NCBI RefSeq assembly: GCF_003047295.1
Contig: NZ_PZYZ01000002.1
Span: 558,001 to 622,000 of the forward strand
From: Nocardioides sediminis
Lineage (GTDB): Bacteria; Actinomycetota; Actinomycetes; Propionibacteriales; Nocardioidaceae
Length of the DNA stretch: 64,000 nt
Reading direction: 5' to 3'
Position 1 is the stretch's first letter, and every line of letters begins with the position of its first letter. The notes under the pieces are model-generated. The model did no database searches. It was not told where the DNA came from and worked only from the letters and a program-made list of their open reading frames with translations. Positions 22,637 to 30,545 of this stretch are shown piece by piece. The position numbers and the translations under genes are program-made.

Positions 22637-24156
22637 GAGAGGGGAACCTCCTGGGCGGTGCGGACGAAGACGTGCTCGTAGGCGATCAGCGAGGGCTGGA
22701 CGAGGAGGGCCGCGACGAGCCCGAGGGCCGTGAGGCCGGTGGCGAGCCCGAGGGCGGCGCAGGCGAGCGCGACCGCCCCGAGGACCAGCGCCGCGTGGTA
22801 GGTCCGTGCGTGTCGTCCGCGCGTCATCATCGTCCGCGCGGCGCGGGCGTTGGGCGTGCCGTGATCGCGCCCCGACCAGCCGTGCTCGGCCAGGGCGACG
22901 GCGAGGTGTCCGAGGGTGCCGGCCGTGAGGCCGGCCAGGACGAGCGCCTCCAGGTCGTCGGAGGCGTCGAGCAGCGGGGCGAGGAGCAGCAGGACGCCGC
23001 TGCCGACCATCACCGCCTGCACCAGGAGGTGCCAGAAGAGCCAGCGCGACTGCCACAGGTCGCGTCCCTCGGCCTGCCCGAACAGGAAGGCCGTGTAGCC
23101 GGCCGTCAGCAAGCCGGCCACGCCGCCGAGGACGGCGACGGCCGGCATCGCCCCGTCGACGTCCAGCAGCCCGAGCACGAACCAGAGGAACGAGGTCGCC
23201 GCTGCGGCGGCGAGGACGAACCCGCCCTTGACCAGCCAGGACGTGAGGTGCGCCTTGGTGACGAGGTAGAGGAAGCGCTCGGGCCGCTTGAGGTCGGCGA
23301 CCAGGAGCACCGCGGTGGCGAGCAGCCCGGCCATGGCCACCAGGGGGGCCGCCACGTCGGTGAGGGCGGTGTCGCCGAGGCCGAGCAGGACGGCGGCGGC
23401 CGCGGTCACCAGCGCGCCGCCGGCCACCCCCTTGGTCCACAGGTAGGTCGTGACCTTCCACCCCCAGACGACGGGGTGCGCGGTGTTGAGGGTGGTACGC
23501 GCGTTGGTGGCGGGGTCCACCGGGAGGTCCCGCGCCACTGCGGCCCGCAGGGTGTCCGGCTGGGCCCAGATGTAGGTGTCGTCCACCGGCGCGGCCAGTG
23601 GTTGGAGGACGGCCGGGGAGGCCCCGACGTAGTGGACGTTGGGGCCGGTGCCCTGCTCGGGGGCCCGCACCCGGGTCTCGTTGCTCAGCACGAACTGCGA
23701 GATGGCGCTGCCGGGGTCGTCGAGGTCCCCGACCCAGATCGACTCGGTCGGGCACACCACCACGCACGCGGGCTCCAGGCCGTCGTCGACCCGGTGGGCG
23801 CAGAAGTTGCACTTCGCCGCCGTGTGGGTGTCCTCGTCGATGTAGATGGCGTCGTAGGGGCAGGCCTGCATGCACGCCTTGCACCCGATGCACACCGAGC
23901 TGTCGAAGTCGACGATGCCGTCGTCGCGCTTGAAGAGGGCCTCGGTGGGACAGATGGCCACGCACGGAGCGTCGGTGCAGTGGTTGCACCGCATCACCCC
24001 GAAGTCCCGGGTGGTGTCCGGGAAGGTGCCCGAGTCGACGTACTTGACCCAGGTGCGGAACTGGCCGAGCGGCACCTCGTGCTCGGTCTTGCAGGCGACA
24101 GTGCAGGCGTGGCAGCCGATGCACGTCCTGTGGTCGATGGCGAATCCGTACTGCAC
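22633..24156 (-). CDS. Fused FeS (DmsB-like) and NrfD-type membrane subunit
   Basis: A 507-residue fusion. Residues 1-~200 are a four-cluster ferredoxin of the DmsB/PsrB kind with 16 Cys (C12/15/18/22, C57/60/65/69, C89/92/95/99, C116/119/131/135). Residues ~245-500 are an NrfD/PsrC-like part with about eight membrane segments and the PERFLYLVTK motif. In SoeABC and PsrABC these are separate proteins; here one chain should take electrons from the catalytic subunit to the quinone pool. The start GTG at 24156 is chosen because the ferredoxin begins directly after it; a longer frame upstream has no family match. It is first in a two-gene operon. Confidence 0.85.
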   Translation of the reverse strand: MQYGFAIDHRTCIGCHACTVACKTEHEVPLGQFRTWVKYVDSGTFPDTTRDFGVMRCNHCTDAPCVAICPTEALFKRDDGIVDFDSSVCIGCKACMQACPYDAIYIDEDTHTAAKCNFCAHRVDDGLEPACVVVCPTESIWVGDLDDPGSAISQFVLSNETRVRAPEQGTGPNVHYVGASPAVLQPLAAPVDDTYIWAQPDTLRAAVARDLPVDPATNARTTLNTAHPVVWGWKVTTYLWTKGVAGGALVTAAAAVLLGLGDTALTDVAAPLVAMAGLLATAVLLVADLKRPERFLYLVTKAHLTSWLVKGGFVLAAAAATSFLWFVLGLLDVDGAMPAVAVLGGVAGLLTAGYTAFLFGQAEGRDLWQSRWLFWHLLVQAVMVGSGVLLLLAPLLDASDDLEALVLAGLTAGTLGHLAVALAEHGWSGRDHGTPNARAARTMMTRGRHARTYHAALVLGAVALACAALGLATGLTALGLVAALLVQPSLIAYEHVFVRTAQEVPLS

Positions 24157-24206
24157 CGCGCGCCCCACCTTCGTCCCGGTCCTCTGGACTCGGAGGGTAG
24201 ACCGGC

Positions 24207-24242
24207 TGTGGCCCGCGCCACAAGCATTTGTCCGGGCATTTG
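24207..24242. promoter_or_regulatory. Repeats upstream of the molybdoenzyme operon
   Basis: An inverted repeat TGTGG/CCACA (24207-24211, 24218-24222) is followed by a direct repeat of GCATTTG (24224-24230 and 24236-24242, 12 bases apart). On the minus strand TTGTGG and TCTACC could be a -35/-10 pair. Direct half sites at about one helical turn are usual for AraC proteins, and an AraC gene lies just upstream. Confidence 0.45.
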
Positions 24243-24278
24243 GCGACCATCGGGGAGGTCCGCGGCGAAATCGCATGG

Positions 24279-25283
24279 TCACCTCCCGGCGGACGCGCGT
24301 CGCCACTCCCGGGGGCTCATCGCGAACTGCTGGTGGAACCAGCGGGAGAACGAGCTCGGCGAGGTGAAGCCGAGCACCGTGCCGATCTCGCCGATCGTGT
24401 AGCGGTCGCCGCGCAGGTGACGCTCGGCCAGGCCGGCGCGGGTGGCGTGCAGGATCGCCCCGAACGACGTCCCCTCGGCGGCGAGGTGGCGTTGCAGGGT
24501 GCGCTGGTCGACCCCCATGGCCTTGGCGACGTGGTCGATGCTGCACCTGTCGAGGGGCAGGAGCAGCTCGATCAGCTCCGTGACCCGCTCGGAGGTCGTG
24601 CTCGCCCGCGCGGCGACGACCGACTCCAGGATCCGCTGGGCGTACGGGCGCATCAGGGGATCGGCCAGTGCGTTGGGTGCGTCGAGGTCGGAGGCGTAGA
24701 GGACCAGGCCGCTGAACTCGTGCTCGAACCGCAGGCCGGGGCCGAAGAACCGGCGGTACGCCGCGACGTCGTCCGGGGCGGGGGTCGAGAAGCAGACCGA
24801 CAACGGCCGCCAGGCGTCCCCGACGCAGGCTCGGACGATTCCGAACAGTGCCCCCACGCCCAGCAGGAGCGCCTGCCCCGCGGGCGTCGGCTCGCCGAAC
24901 TCGAACCACAGCCGCGTCGTCGCGATCCCCTCCGTCTCGGACAGCTCCATCCTCAAGGCTTCGTTGTAGCTGTGCTCGTGGCGCATCAGGAGCGTCAGGG
25001 CGCTCCGGAGATCGGGTTCCTCGCGCAGCACGATGCTGAGCGGGCCGATCGTCGACAGGCGGCGGAGCTCGGCGAGCCGGAGCGCGAAGTCAGGTCGTCC
25101 CGCGGCCTCCGCCGACGCGTCGAGCAGCCGCGCCACGGCCGGCGCGGAGATCCACCGGTCGGGCACCGACAGGTCCGACGCGTCGAGGCCGTGCGCACGC
25201 ATGAGGGCGACCGGGTCCAGACCGACGGCGCGCGCGACGTCGGCGTACCCGTTGAGGGTGGCGCTGCGCACGAGCCGCCGCAT
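24279..25283 (-). CDS. AraC family regulator (arabinose-binding-like N domain)
   Basis: A 334-residue regulator. Residues ~15-205 match the PF12625-type N domain (GYADVARAVGLDPVALMRAHGLD, RLAELRRLSTIGPLSIVLREEP). The C-terminal ~100 residues have two helix-turn-helices (SIDHVAKAMGVDQRTLQRHL, TIGEIGTVLGFTSPSSFSRW). Members of this group often activate adjacent catabolic genes in response to the substrate. ATG at 25283. It is divergent from the quinone reductase-led operon across 130 bases containing a palindrome, and 122 bases upstream of the molybdoenzyme operon on its own strand, so it could control either or both. Confidence 0.88.
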   Translation of the reverse strand: MRRLVRSATLNGYADVARAVGLDPVALMRAHGLDASDLSVPDRWISAPAVARLLDASAEAAGRPDFALRLAELRRLSTIGPLSIVLREEPDLRSALTLLMRHEHSYNEALRMELSETEGIATTRLWFEFGEPTPAGQALLLGVGALFGIVRACVGDAWRPLSVCFSTPAPDDVAAYRRFFGPGLRFEHEFSGLVLYASDLDAPNALADPLMRPYAQRILESVVAARASTTSERVTELIELLLPLDRCSIDHVAKAMGVDQRTLQRHLAAEGTSFGAILHATRAGLAERHLRGDRYTIGEIGTVLGFTSPSSFSRWFHQQFAMSPREWRRASAGR

Positions 25284-25305
25284 GCCTCACCGCCTGTCGC
25301 GAACA

Positions 25306-25320
25306 GACAAGTTACTTGTC
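25306..25320. promoter_or_regulatory. Palindromic operator candidate
   Basis: GACAAGT-T-ACTTGTC, perfect 7-base arms, 22 bases upstream of the AraC start and ~95 bases before the quinone reductase gene. It is suited to divergent control of both. Confidence 0.55.
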
Positions 25321-25413
25321 GTGATCGGCACAGGATACGCGGCTTTGTCGACCTAACGTAATGAGCGTCACACCAACACCGAGCCGGCACCGTCCGGCCC
25401 AGCAGGAGGAACC

Positions 25414-26391
25414 ATGGCGAAAGGCATTCGCTTCCATCGGACAGGCGGCCCCGAGGTCCTGACCTGGGAGGCCCTCGAGGTGGGCGAGCCCGGACCGGGT
25501 GAGGTGCGGCTCCGCCACGGGGCCGTGGGCCTCAACTTCGCCGACACCTACTTCCGCTCGGGCCTGTATCCCGCCCAGCTTCCCGCCGGCATGGGCGTCG
25601 AGGGCGCGGGCGTCGTCGAGGCCGTCGGTCCCGGCGTCGAGCACGTCGCCGTCGGTGACCGCGTCACCTACACGGGGAGCCCCCTCGGCGCCTACAGCAC
25701 CGAGCGCGTCATGCCCGCCGCGCCGCTCATCAAGCTCCCGGACGAGATCGCCTTCGACGTGGCCGCAGCCACCACGATGCGCGGCCTCACCACCTCCTAC
25801 CTCCTGCGCCGAATCGCGCCCGGGCTGTCCGCGGGCGACACCGTCCTCCTCCACGCGGCCGCGGGCGGCGTGGGCCTGCTCTTCACGCAGTGGGCGCGCC
25901 TGCTGGGCGTCAACGTGATCGGCACCGTCTCCACCGACGAGAAGGCGGAGGTCGCCAGGGCCCACGGGTGCACCCACACCATCGTCTACACCCGCGAGGA
26001 CGTCGCCGAGCGCGTGCGCGAGCTCACCGACGGCGCCGGCGTGCCCGTGGTCTACGACAGCATCGGTGCGACGACCTTCCAGAGCTCGGTCGACTCGCTG
26101 TCCCGGCGTGGCCTGCTGGTCTGCTTCGGCACCGCGTCGGGCGCCGTACCGCCGATCGACGCGATGCAGCTGGCCGTCAAGGGATCGCTCTTCGTCACGC
26201 GCCCGGCACTGGCCGACTACATCGCGGACCCGGCGGAGCGCGCCGAGCTGGCGAACGAGCTGTTCGACCACCTCGCGAGCGGCCGGATCGCCGTCGACAT
26301 CAACCAGCGCTACAGCCTCGACGACGCGGTGCAGGCGCACATCGACCTCGAGAGCGGAAGGAGCGTCGGATGTTCGGTCTTCGATCTCTGA
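25414..26391 (+). CDS. Zinc-independent NADPH:quinone reductase (MDR)
   Basis: A 325-residue medium-chain reductase of the quinone oxidoreductase (QOR) kind. It shows GPGEVRLRHGAVGLNFADTYFRSG, GVEGAGVVEAVGPGVEHVAVGDRV, and the nucleotide-binding HAAAGGVGLLFTQWARLLG around residue 150. The catalytic zinc ligands of alcohol dehydrogenases are absent. It reduces quinones or enones with NADPH in the cytoplasm. AGGAGG is nine bases before the ATG. It is the first gene of the run that continues with a dioxygenase and BKACE; its role there may be reduction of an unsaturated intermediate (inference). Confidence 0.88.
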   Translation: MAKGIRFHRTGGPEVLTWEALEVGEPGPGEVRLRHGAVGLNFADTYFRSGLYPAQLPAGMGVEGAGVVEAVGPGVEHVAVGDRVTYTGSPLGAYSTERVMPAAPLIKLPDEIAFDVAAATTMRGLTTSYLLRRIAPGLSAGDTVLLHAAAGGVGLLFTQWARLLGVNVIGTVSTDEKAEVARAHGCTHTIVYTREDVAERVRELTDGAGVPVVYDSIGATTFQSSVDSLSRRGLLVCFGTASGAVPPIDAMQLAVKGSLFVTRPALADYIADPAERAELANELFDHLASGRIAVDINQRYSLDDAVQAHIDLESGRSVGCSVFDL

Positions 26392-26453
26392 CCTTCACCG
26401 AGGAGCCACCAACCCCCCATCACTGCTGCACCACAGGAAGCGAGTACCCCACG

Positions 26454-27356
26454 ATGAACACCACCACCCTCACCCAGGAGTCGGCGGGCTCCTCCCTGCG
26501 TACCCCGATGCGGGTCCACCGCCTCACCGCGGCCCTCGGCGCCGAGGTCACGGGGGTCGACCTCGGGGAGGTCTCCCGGAGCGACGAGCTCTTCGCCGAG
26601 CTGAAGGCCCTCCTGCTCGAGCACAAGGTCCTGTTCTTCCGCGACCAGGACATCACCCGCGCCGAGCACGTCGCCCTTGCCGAGCGGTTCGGTCCGCTCG
26701 AGGACCACCCGGTCGCGGGCAGCGACCCGGACCACCCCGGACTGGTCCGCATCTACAAGGACCGCGACAACCGTCCCGACGACTTCGAGAACGCCTTCCA
26801 CTGCGACGCCACCTGGCGCGACGCCCCGCCGATGGGCTCGGTGCTGCGGTGCGTCGAGACGCCGGCCGTGGGTGGCGACACCCTGTGGGTCAACATGGCC
26901 CTCGCCTACGAGCGCCTGCCCGAGCACGTGAAGGAGCAGATCGCGGGCCTGCGCGCCCGGCACAGCATCGAGGCGACCTTCGGCGCCCGGATGCCCGTAC
27001 AGCAGCGCCTCGCGCTGAAGGAGCGGTTCCCCGACGCCGAGCACCCCGTCGTACGCACGCACCCCGAGACCGGGGAGAAGGTGCTGTTCGTCAACGCGTT
27101 CACCACCCACTTCACCAACTTCCACACGGTCGAGAACGTGCGGTTCGGCTTCGACTACGCACCGGGGGCCAGCGAGCTCCTCAACTACCTGATCCGCCAG
27201 GCCGCGGTCCCCGAGTACCAGGTGCGCTGGCGCTGGACGCGGAACAGCTTCGCGATCTGGGACAACCGCAACACCCAGCACTACGCCGTCCAGGACTACT
27301 GGCCCGACGTCCGCAAGATGGAGCGCGCCGGGATCGTCGGCGAGCCGACCTTCTGA
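26454..27356 (+). CDS. TauD/TfdA family 2-oxoglutarate dioxygenase
   Basis: A 300-residue non-haem iron enzyme. LGAEVTGVDLGE near the N-terminus, FHCDATW (HxD iron ligands), PAVGGDTLWVNMALAYERLP, a distal His in NTQHYAVQDYW and the 2-oxoglutarate Arg in VRKMERAGI are all present. Members hydroxylate and so cleave taurine and other sulfonates (TauD), aryloxyacetates (TfdA) or carnitine precursors. The substrate is not readable here. The ATG at 26454 fits the family start, though the ribosome site is weak (GGAAG 13 bases upstream). It lies between the quinone reductase and BKACE genes. Confidence 0.88.
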   Translation: MNTTTLTQESAGSSLRTPMRVHRLTAALGAEVTGVDLGEVSRSDELFAELKALLLEHKVLFFRDQDITRAEHVALAERFGPLEDHPVAGSDPDHPGLVRIYKDRDNRPDDFENAFHCDATWRDAPPMGSVLRCVETPAVGGDTLWVNMALAYERLPEHVKEQIAGLRARHSIEATFGARMPVQQRLALKERFPDAEHPVVRTHPETGEKVLFVNAFTTHFTNFHTVENVRFGFDYAPGASELLNYLIRQAAVPEYQVRWRWTRNSFAIWDNRNTQHYAVQDYWPDVRKMERAGIVGEPTF

Positions 27357-27405
27357 GACCCCTTCCACAAGACCGACCCGACCGACCCGACCGAGGAGAC
27401 ACCCC

Positions 27406-28458
27406 ATGCACTTCCACGACGACGCCCTCTTCCCCGAGCTGCAGGACCCGCTGGTCATCACCGCCGCGCCGTACGGCCCCGAGTGGGAGCTGGACGACTT
27501 CCGCGAGGACCTGCCGCTGACCATGGACGAGCACGTCCAGCAGGCAGTGGACTGCTGGAACGCCGGCGCCACGGTGCTCCACATCCACGTCCGCGACCTC
27601 GACGGCAAGGGCTCGAAGAAGCTCTCGCAGTTCAACGAGCTGCTCGGCCGGCTCCGCACGGCCGTGCCGGAGATGATCCTGCAGGTCGGCGGCTCGATCT
27701 CCTTCGCCCCGGAGGGAGAGGGCGCCGACGCCAAGTGGCTCGAGGACGACGCCCGCCACATGCTGGCCGAGCTCGACCCCCGGCCCGACCAGGTCACCAT
27801 CGCGATCAACACCAGCCAGATGAACATCGTCGAGCTGATGACCGAGGACGACATCGCGGGCACCTCGATCCAGCGGCCCGAGATCTACGAGGCCTACCGC
27901 GAGATGTACGTGCCCGCCAGCCCCGGCTGGGTCATCGAGCACCTCAAGCGCCTCACCGCCAACGGCATCCAGCCGCACTTCCAGCTCTCCAGCATCCCGC
28001 AGCTCGAGACCGTCGAGCGCCTGATCCGCCGCGGACACTACAGCGGCCCGCTCAACCTGACCTGGGTCGCCATCGGTGGCGGCTTCGACGGCCCGAACCC
28101 CTACAACATGATGAACTTCATCAACCGGGTCCCGGACGGCGCCTGCCTCACCCTCGAGACGCTGATGCGCAGCGTGCTGCCGGTGAACACCATGGCGATC
28201 GCCATGGGCCTGCACTGCCGCAACGGCAACGAGGACACGCTGTGGGGCCGCAAGGGCCAGAAGATGACCTCGGTGCAGCAGGTCGAGCAGCTCGTCCGCA
28301 TCGCCGACGAGCTCGGCCGCGACGTGGCCACGGGCAAGGACGCCCGGGACATCTACAAGATCGGCGAGACCTACGGCAGCGTCGACGAGACGCTCGCGCG
28401 CCTCGGCTACGCGCCCAACCGCAAGCCCGGCCAGGTGGGCTTCACCTTCCACTCCTGA
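27406..28458 (+). CDS. BKACE family beta-keto acid cleavage enzyme
   Basis: A 350-residue DUF849/BKACE protein (3-keto-5-aminohexanoate cleavage enzyme family). It has PLVITAAPYGPEW at the start, GATVLHIHVRD (zinc His pair), LQVGGSISFAPEG, SIPQLETVERLIRRG and LHCRNGNEDTLWGRKGQ. Family members join acetyl-CoA to a beta-keto acid and split it to acetoacetate and a CoA ester. With a dioxygenase upstream and an acyl-CoA ligase downstream, it probably cleaves the product of an amine or acid degradation route. GAGGAG lies upstream of the ATG. A short tandem of GACCGACCC precedes the ribosome site. Confidence 0.9.
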   Translation: MHFHDDALFPELQDPLVITAAPYGPEWELDDFREDLPLTMDEHVQQAVDCWNAGATVLHIHVRDLDGKGSKKLSQFNELLGRLRTAVPEMILQVGGSISFAPEGEGADAKWLEDDARHMLAELDPRPDQVTIAINTSQMNIVELMTEDDIAGTSIQRPEIYEAYREMYVPASPGWVIEHLKRLTANGIQPHFQLSSIPQLETVERLIRRGHYSGPLNLTWVAIGGGFDGPNPYNMMNFINRVPDGACLTLETLMRSVLPVNTMAIAMGLHCRNGNEDTLWGRKGQKMTSVQQVEQLVRIADELGRDVATGKDARDIYKIGETYGSVDETLARLGYAPNRKPGQVGFTFHS

Positions 28459-28471
28459 CGCACCACCACGC

Positions 28472-28498
28472 GTGGGGCGCGGCCGAGCCGCGCCCCAC
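28472..28498 (+). terminator. Hairpin after BKACE
   Basis: Perfect 12-base arms (GTGGGGCGCGGC and complement) with a CGA loop, 14 bases after the BKACE stop. There is no T tract. It could terminate or attenuate transcription into the MFS gene. Confidence 0.6.
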
Positions 28499-28580
28499 CC
28501 CGTACGCCGACCCACGCCGTACCTCCCCTTGCGTGACCCCCGGTCGCGCGGCCTCGCCGCGCCCTCATCCAGGACCTCAC

Positions 28581-29897
28581 ATGACCACTCGTGCTATTGA
28601 CGGAACCGTGCTGGAGCCCTCCGCACCGTCCGCCGGGACCAACAGGTCCCGGGTATTCCCCCTGCTCGTCTTCCTCGTCACCTTCGGCCTCCTGCTGTCG
28701 GACTACATGTCCCGGCAGGTGCTCTCGGCGGTGTTCCCCTTCCTGAAGGTGGAGTGGGCGCTCAGCGACACCCAGCTCGGGGCCCTCACCAGCGTCGTCG
28801 CCCTCACCGTCGGCCTGCTCGCCGTGCCGCTGTCGCTGCTGGGCGACCGCTGGGGACGGTCCAAGGCGATCCTGGCCATGGCCACCCTGTGGAGCCTGGC
28901 CACGCTCGGCTCCGCGGTGGCCACGAGCTACGAGCAGATGATGGTCGCGCGCCTGCTGATAGGCCTCGGCGAGGCCGCCTACGGCAGCGTCGGCCTCGCC
29001 GTCGTGCTCATGGTCTTCTCCCCGACCCGGCGCGCCTCGCTGACCGGCGCCTTCATGGCCGGCGGGTCCTTCGGCTCGGTGCTGGGGGTCTTCCTCGGCG
29101 GGATCCTGGCGGTCCAGCTCGGCTGGCGGTGGTCGTTCGGCGTGATGGCGCTCATCGGGCTCGTGCTCGTGGCGGTCTACGCGCTGTTCATCGACGACGC
29201 CAAGCTCGCCCGCCACCAGCACCCGGGCAACGCAGTGACCGGCACCGACGCCGGCCCGGCCGGCCGGGCGCCGCTCCGGACACTCGTCTCCACCCCGTCG
29301 GTGATCTGCGCGTACGTCGCCAGCGGACTCCAGCTGTTCGTCGCCGGCACCCTCTTCGCCTGGCTCCCGAGCTACCTCAACCGCGCCTACCAGCTGGCGC
29401 CCGACCGGGCGGGCGTCGCAGCCGCCGGCTTCATCCTGCTGATGGGCGTCGGCATGATCGTGTGCGGCGTGGTGACGGACCGGATCAGTCACCACGCCCC
29501 CCAGCGCAAGTGGACCTCGTCGCTGGTCTACGTCTCGCTGTCCCTCGTCCTGCTGGGAGCCGGCTTCTCCCTGACTCCCGGGGCCGTGCAGCTGACCCTC
29601 ATCGCGGCGGGAACGTTCTTCGCCGCCGGCACCGCGGGGCCTGCGGGCGCCATGGTCGCCAACCTCACGCCGGCGTCGATCCGGGCCACCGCGTTCGGCA
29701 CCCTCACGATGGCCAACAACCTCCTCGGCCTCGCCGCGGGTCCGGTGGTCACCGGCATCCTGGCCGACCGGCTCGGGTTGTCCGGTGCCCTGCAGGTGGT
29801 CCCCTTCGTGTCCGTGCCCGTGGTCGTCGCGCTGGTCCTGGGACTCCGTGCCTACCCGGCCAGCGTGCGCCGGGCCCGCACCTCCTTCCCCGGGTGA
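28581..29897 (+). CDS. MFS transporter
   Basis: A 438-residue major facilitator with 12 predicted membrane segments. The first loop has GDRWGRSKAIL (the motif A position), the fourth-fifth region RLLIGLGEAAYGSVGLAVV, and a cytoplasmic loop of ~40 residues follows segment six. The second half has VVTDRISHHAPQRK. It fits the anion/aromatic acid symporter-like or general sugar-phosphate-like groups. It probably imports the substrate of the surrounding catabolic genes. ATG at 28581 begins a hydrophilic leader of ~25 residues. It is the only transporter of organic compounds in this run. Confidence 0.88.
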   Translation: MTTRAIDGTVLEPSAPSAGTNRSRVFPLLVFLVTFGLLLSDYMSRQVLSAVFPFLKVEWALSDTQLGALTSVVALTVGLLAVPLSLLGDRWGRSKAILAMATLWSLATLGSAVATSYEQMMVARLLIGLGEAAYGSVGLAVVLMVFSPTRRASLTGAFMAGGSFGSVLGVFLGGILAVQLGWRWSFGVMALIGLVLVAVYALFIDDAKLARHQHPGNAVTGTDAGPAGRAPLRTLVSTPSVICAYVASGLQLFVAGTLFAWLPSYLNRAYQLAPDRAGVAAAGFILLMGVGMIVCGVVTDRISHHAPQRKWTSSLVYVSLSLVLLGAGFSLTPGAVQLTLIAAGTFFAAGTAGPAGAMVANLTPASIRATAFGTLTMANNLLGLAAGPVVTGILADRLGLSGALQVVPFVSVPVVVALVLGLRAYPASVRRARTSFPG

Positions 29898-29902
29898 CGG
29901 CG

Positions 29903-30514
29903 ATGGTGCACGAGCCGAGCACGGTGGTGATCGTGCCGGGGCTCCGGGGCGACGTCCCCGAGCACTGGCAGACCATCCTGGCGGACCGGCTTCCCCGGGT
30001 GTCGGTCGTGGACTCGTTCCAGCGCGACAAGCGGGACCTGACCGGCCGGATCGCTGACCTCCAGCTGGCGGTCGACGCCATCGACGGCCCGGTCACGATC
30101 GTCGCGCACAGCGCCGGCTGCCTGGTCACCGCGCACTGGGCCCGCCTGACCCCCACTCCCGTCAGGGCGGCGCTGCTCGCGACGCCGCCCGACCTGGCCC
30201 GGCCGCTGCCGCCCGAGTACCCCACGCTCGGCGAGCTCCGCGAGAGCGGTTGGCTCCCGGTCCCGACCGAGCGGCTGCCGTTCCCCAGCATCGTGGCGGG
30301 CAGCAGCAACGACCCCCTCGGCGAGGAGGTCCTGGTGCGCGCCACCGCCGCGAACTGGGGCAGCCACTTCGTCGACGTCGGAGCCGTCGGCCACCTCAAC
30401 CCCGCGGCCGGGTACGGCGACTGGCAGCTGGCGGAGCCGCTCCTCGAGGCGCTGGACGCCATCGTCCTCGCCGGCGCACGCGACGCGGACGGCGCGCTGC
30501 CGCCCCTTTCCTGA
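29903..30514 (+). CDS. RBBP9/YdeN family serine hydrolase
   Basis: A 203-residue alpha/beta hydrolase. It has VVIVPGLRGDVPEHWQTILADRLP at the start, nucleophile elbow VAHSAGCLV, NDPLGEE (acid position) and GAVGHLNPAAGYGDW (catalytic His), matching the RBBP9/YdeN group of small serine hydrolases. The substrate is unknown; an ester intermediate of the pathway is possible. ATG at 29903, five bases after the MFS stop, suggests co-translation. Confidence 0.85.
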   Translation: MVHEPSTVVIVPGLRGDVPEHWQTILADRLPRVSVVDSFQRDKRDLTGRIADLQLAVDAIDGPVTIVAHSAGCLVTAHWARLTPTPVRAALLATPPDLARPLPPEYPTLGELRESGWLPVPTERLPFPSIVAGSSNDPLGEEVLVRATAANWGSHFVDVGAVGHLNPAAGYGDWQLAEPLLEALDAIVLAGARDADGALPPLS

Positions 30515-30545
30515 TCCCTCATCCAGACCCATCCAAGGACACCCG

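Noticed and set aside
22637-24250. Upstream extension of the molybdoenzyme frame to about 1496 codons
   Set aside because: The extra part overlaps the FeS-NrfD gene in another frame and has no domain; a GTG at 22636 gives the expected start.
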